From assembly GCA_029976905.1 (NCBI GenBank), contig JAPOLW010000133.1, forward strand, positions 1 through 8,649: a DNA stretch of 8,649 bases, read 5' to 3'. The notes beneath the pieces are model-generated. The model had not been told where the DNA came from. It saw only the letters and a program-made list of their open reading frames with translations, and did not search any database. A program made the translations under genes and the position numbers. Source of the stretch: a bacterium (GTDB lineage Bacteria > Desulfobacterota > Binatia > UBA12015). Each line of letters begins with the position of its first letter. Position 1 is the first letter of the stretch. This document shows positions 6,780-8,649 of the stretch, piece after piece.

Positions 6780-7783
6780 GGGCTCTCCTCGGGCGGGCCG
6801 ACCAGGACCCCCACCTGATCCTTATCGGCCGATTCCGCCTCGGGCTCCAGAGTCACCGCCGGGGGATCTACACGCAAGACCTCATATCCGGGTGGCAACG
6901 TGACCAGGGGCCGGACGTCCACGGGTCCCCCCCGGACCAGGGAGGCGGCGTCCACGTAGACCGCCCCCGGGGCAAGCTCGAGAGAGGGCAGCTCCACCTG
7001 GGGCCCCCGCACGAGCACCTCGACCCGCTCGGGACGCACCGTCCAGCCTTCTCCGCTGTGGATTTCGAGCACCACATCCTCGAACCGCCGTTCGGCGAGC
7101 TCGCGCTCGACCACGATCTGGGCTGCGACGGTCGGCTGGCGCAATTGCACCAGGCCACCGGGCGAAAGCAGATCCAGTGTCACCTCGTTCACGCCCGGTT
7201 GGAGGGTCGCGCGATCGACGGCCTGGGTATCGACCTGAGCCAGCCCCGCCACCCGCGCCCGCGGTCCGGTGACGGCGATCTCGTCGGGCAGGACCTGCGA
7301 TTCCAGAATCTTCAGACCGGGCTCGAGGTCGCCGCGATAATCGAGGAGCACCGGCAGCGTCCGCCGTACGACCCGGTCGACGTTCAGAGTGACGCGTGAC
7401 GGGATGACGCGATTCACGTCGACGCTGCGCGGCAGCGCGAAGTCCTTGGCGTTGAGCGTGTAGCTTGCGACCCCCGGCCGGACACCCGAAAGATCGAGCG
7501 AGGTCACCAGGCTCTGGGCATCGATGCTCGAGAGCAGCAGTCCGGTGCCGCTGACCCGCACTTCGACGTAGTCGGGGACGGAATTGGTGATCACCATTCC
7601 TGCGGGAAGCTGGATGAGATCGAGCCGAACGCGCAAGGTGCGCTCGCTGGTCCGTGCGCCCGCGTTCACGAAGAACCAAAGGCTGGTGGCGAGCAGGAAG
7701 GCCAGAATCCACGTCCCGGCATCCCCCCAGGACGGTTGCAGACGTGCGAGGCGGCCCCCCCCTGTCGATCCCGTCGGCTTCAT
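6776..7783 (-). CDS. cdaR: CdaA regulatory protein, YbbR-domain membrane-anchored protein
   Basis: 335-residue protein with a short positively charged N-terminus, one membrane segment (about 24-40, rich in Leu, Phe, Trp) and an extracytoplasmic part made of three YbbR-like beta repeats (about 47-136, 138-226 and 230-313), ending in a Glu/Pro-rich tail. Each repeat has the family pattern of a short basic-hydrophobic strand, a P-x-x-V/I-x-V-x-x-G-type strand, and a closing V-T-L strand. In Firmicutes CdaR binds the membrane cyclase CdaA and modulates c-di-AMP output; the exact role in this lineage is inferred from gene order. The ATG at 7783 overlaps the cdaA stop by 4 bp (ATGA); a longer in-frame opening to 7993 runs through cdaA and is not used. 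A run of eight G lies in codons 7-10. Firmicute CdaR usually has four repeats, so this one is shorter. Confidence 0.9.
   Translation of the reverse strand: MKPTGSTGGGRLARLQPSWGDAGTWILAFLLATSLWFFVNAGARTSERTLRVRLDLIQLPAGMVITNSVPDYVEVRVSGTGLLLSSIDAQSLVTSLDLSGVRPGVASYTLNAKDFALPRSVDVNRVIPSRVTLNVDRVVRRTLPVLLDYRGDLEPGLKILESQVLPDEIAVTGPRARVAGLAQVDTQAVDRATLQPGVNEVTLDLLSPGGLVQLRQPTVAAQIVVERELAERRFEDVVLEIHSGEGWTVRPERVEVLVRGPQVELPSLELAPGAVYVDAASLVRGGPVDVRPLVTLPPGYEVLRVDPPAVTLEPEAESADKDQVGVLVGPPEESP
6785..6790 (-). promoter_or_regulatory. Ribosome binding site of glmM
   Basis: GAGGAG on the minus strand, inside the end of cdaR and 5 bp before the GTG at 6779. It supports GTG as the true glmM start and means cdaR translation runs over the glmM initiation site. 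Confidence 0.65.
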
Positions 7784-8529
7784 GGCAGCGCCAATTGCGC
7801 CAGCGTCGTCCGCAGACTTCCAGCGTCGAGATCGCGAGTGATGCGCCCCTCTCGCACGAGAGAGATCTGCCCCTCCTCCTCGGAGACGACGATCACCGCA
7901 GCGTCGGTTTCCTCGGTCAGGCCGATGGCCGCCCGGTGGCGCGAACCCAGCGAGCGACTGACGATGGGACTGGTCGTCAGCGGCAGAAAGCAACCGGCGG
8001 CCGTGATGCGCCCTCGTCGAATCACCACCGCGCCGTCGTGGATCGGCGACGTGGGAAGGAAGACCGACACGAGGAGCTCCTTGCTCACCTGGGCATCGAG
8101 GGGGGTTCCGGCCTCAAGGTACTCGTTCAGCCCGACCTCCCGCTCGAGCGCGATGATCGCACCGGTGCGTTTGGTCGCCAGAAGAACCGTGGCACTGGCC
8201 AGTTCCTCGATCATCTCATTGCGTCGATGCCGATCGCCACCGAAGAGCGTGCCGCGCCCAACGCGCGTGAGGGCGCGCCGGATGTCGTTCTGGAAGAGGA
8301 TCACGATGACCAGAAGAATCGACGCCAGGAAATTGTTGAGAATCCACGAGACCGTGTAGAGCTCGAAATATTGCGAGGCAAAGAAGAGCACGCCGACCAT
8401 CACGAGGCCGATCAACATCTGGACCGCGCGGGTTCCACGGATCTGATTGATGAGCCAATGAATCAGAAGCGTGATGATGAGCACGTCGGCGACGTCGGCG
8501 AGGCGAACGTTGTCGAACAATCCATCCAC
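7780..8529 (-). CDS. cdaA: Membrane diadenylate cyclase (CdaA/YbbP family)
   Basis: 249-residue CdaA-type enzyme, which joins two ATP into cyclic di-AMP. Three membrane segments lie at about residues 12-27, 37-54 and 60-80, followed by a basic linker (NDIRRALTRVGRG, 81-93) and a cytoplasmic DAC (DisA_N) domain from about 105 to 240. The catalytic DGA motif is at 165-167 and the second signature RHRAA at 198-202; the whole domain looks intact, so the enzyme should be active. Length is slightly below the 270 or so of Bacillus CdaA. The start is a GTG at 8529, 3 bp after the folP stop; no strong Shine-Dalgarno is seen (an AAGGTGG stretch is 14 or so bp away), and the next in-frame candidate would be a TTG three codons in. 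The DisA and CdaS types are excluded by the membrane segments and by the absence of a C-terminal DNA-binding part. Confidence 0.96.
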   Translation of the reverse strand: MDGLFDNVRLADVADVLIITLLIHWLINQIRGTRAVQMLIGLVMVGVLFFASQYFELYTVSWILNNFLASILLVIVILFQNDIRRALTRVGRGTLFGGDRHRRNEMIEELASATVLLATKRTGAIIALEREVGLNEYLEAGTPLDAQVSKELLVSVFLPTSPIHDGAVVIRRGRITAAGCFLPLTTSPIVSRSLGSRHRAAIGLTEETDAAVIVVSEEEGQISLVREGRITRDLDAGSLRTTLAQLALP

Positions 8530-8532
8530 CGC

Positions 8533-8649
8533 TCAACCCACCCCACCTTCGAGGACGGCCAGCGCCCGACGCGTCGGACCGACGTCGTGGGCCCGGAGAA
8601 GGACCGCCCCGCGCTCGGCGGCGAGCACGGCCGCGGCCAACGAAGCCTC
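8533..8649 (-). CDS. folP: Dihydropteroate synthase, C-terminal 38 residues (gene runs out of the window)
   Basis: The visible end of 38 codons begins with an Ala-rich helix and carries LLRAHDVGPTRRAL (residues 17-30 of the fragment), matching the conserved (R)-x-HDV end of DHPS, followed by a short Gly-rich tail and TGA at 8535-8533. DHPS joins p-aminobenzoate and dihydropterin pyrophosphate in folate synthesis. The 5' part, including the pterin- and pABA-binding loops, lies beyond base 8649. Its position just before cdaA (3-bp gap) agrees with the folP-cdaA order recalled for deltaproteobacterial clusters. The identification rests on one short motif plus context. Confidence 0.8.
   Translation of the reverse strand, partial: EASLAAAVLAAERGAVLLRAHDVGPTRRALAVLEGGVG

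Noticed and set aside
7784..7993. Upstream extension of the cdaR frame
   Set aside because: It runs through the catalytic end of cdaA, is Arg/Gly-rich, and precedes the natural start with its basic N-terminus and membrane segment.
1..8649. tRNA, rRNA, CRISPR repeats, insertion sequences, attachment sites
   Set aside because: None seen: no spaced direct repeats, no terminal inverted repeats, no transposase-like frame and no tRNA-like arms; gene content is entirely housekeeping.

Overview
The window is a GC-rich (by eye about two thirds G+C) bacterial chromosomal segment with almost all genes on the minus strand, so the reading order runs from high to low coordinates: folP (3' end only) - cdaA - cdaR - glmM - 221-bp gap - nnr - 142-bp gap - tsaE - lysC - cimA. 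From memory, this order (folP, diadenylate cyclase, YbbR protein, phosphoglucosamine mutase, then YjeF/Nnr, YjeE/TsaE, aspartokinase, citramalate synthase) matches the cluster of Geobacter-like and other deltaproteobacterial lineages (Desulfobacterota, Myxococcota and relatives). I infer a high-GC member of that broad group and cannot name a genus. Nothing here looks like a mobile element, prophage, CRISPR array or RNA gene.

Region 5409-8649 holds the c-di-AMP and cell-wall precursor block. The end of dihydropteroate synthase is followed 3 bp later by the membrane diadenylate cyclase CdaA, then its membrane-anchored YbbR-domain partner CdaR, then GlmM, which makes glucosamine-1-phosphate for UDP-GlcNAc. 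cdaA/cdaR and cdaR/glmM overlap by 4 bp (ATGA and GTGA), indicating translational coupling. GlmM ends at 5409.

Region 3631-5408 begins with a 221-bp non-coding gap containing GC-only hairpins, followed by the bifunctional NAD(P)HX epimerase/dehydratase Nnr with a clear ribosome binding site. The pdxJ and acpS genes that often sit between glmM and nnr in related clusters are absent.

Region 188-3630 holds a second tightly coupled group, tsaE - lysC - cimA. tsaE (tRNA t6A biosynthesis ATPase) has no visible Shine-Dalgarno but a possible extended -10 element just upstream. tsaE/lysC and lysC/cimA each overlap by 4 bp (ATGA). LysC feeds lysine, threonine and methionine, hence threonine-derived isoleucine. 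CimA opens the threonine-independent (citramalate) route to 2-oxobutyrate and isoleucine, so the pair covers both entries to isoleucine.

Bases 1-187, downstream of cimA, hold no recognised gene. The base-position pattern suggests the end of an unidentified plus-strand gene converging on cimA, with a weaker minus-strand alternative. I did not find a convincing undescribed system. The points most worth checking are this edge signal, the two gaps, the homopolymer runs at the starts of cdaR and glmM, and the lysC-cimA coupling.
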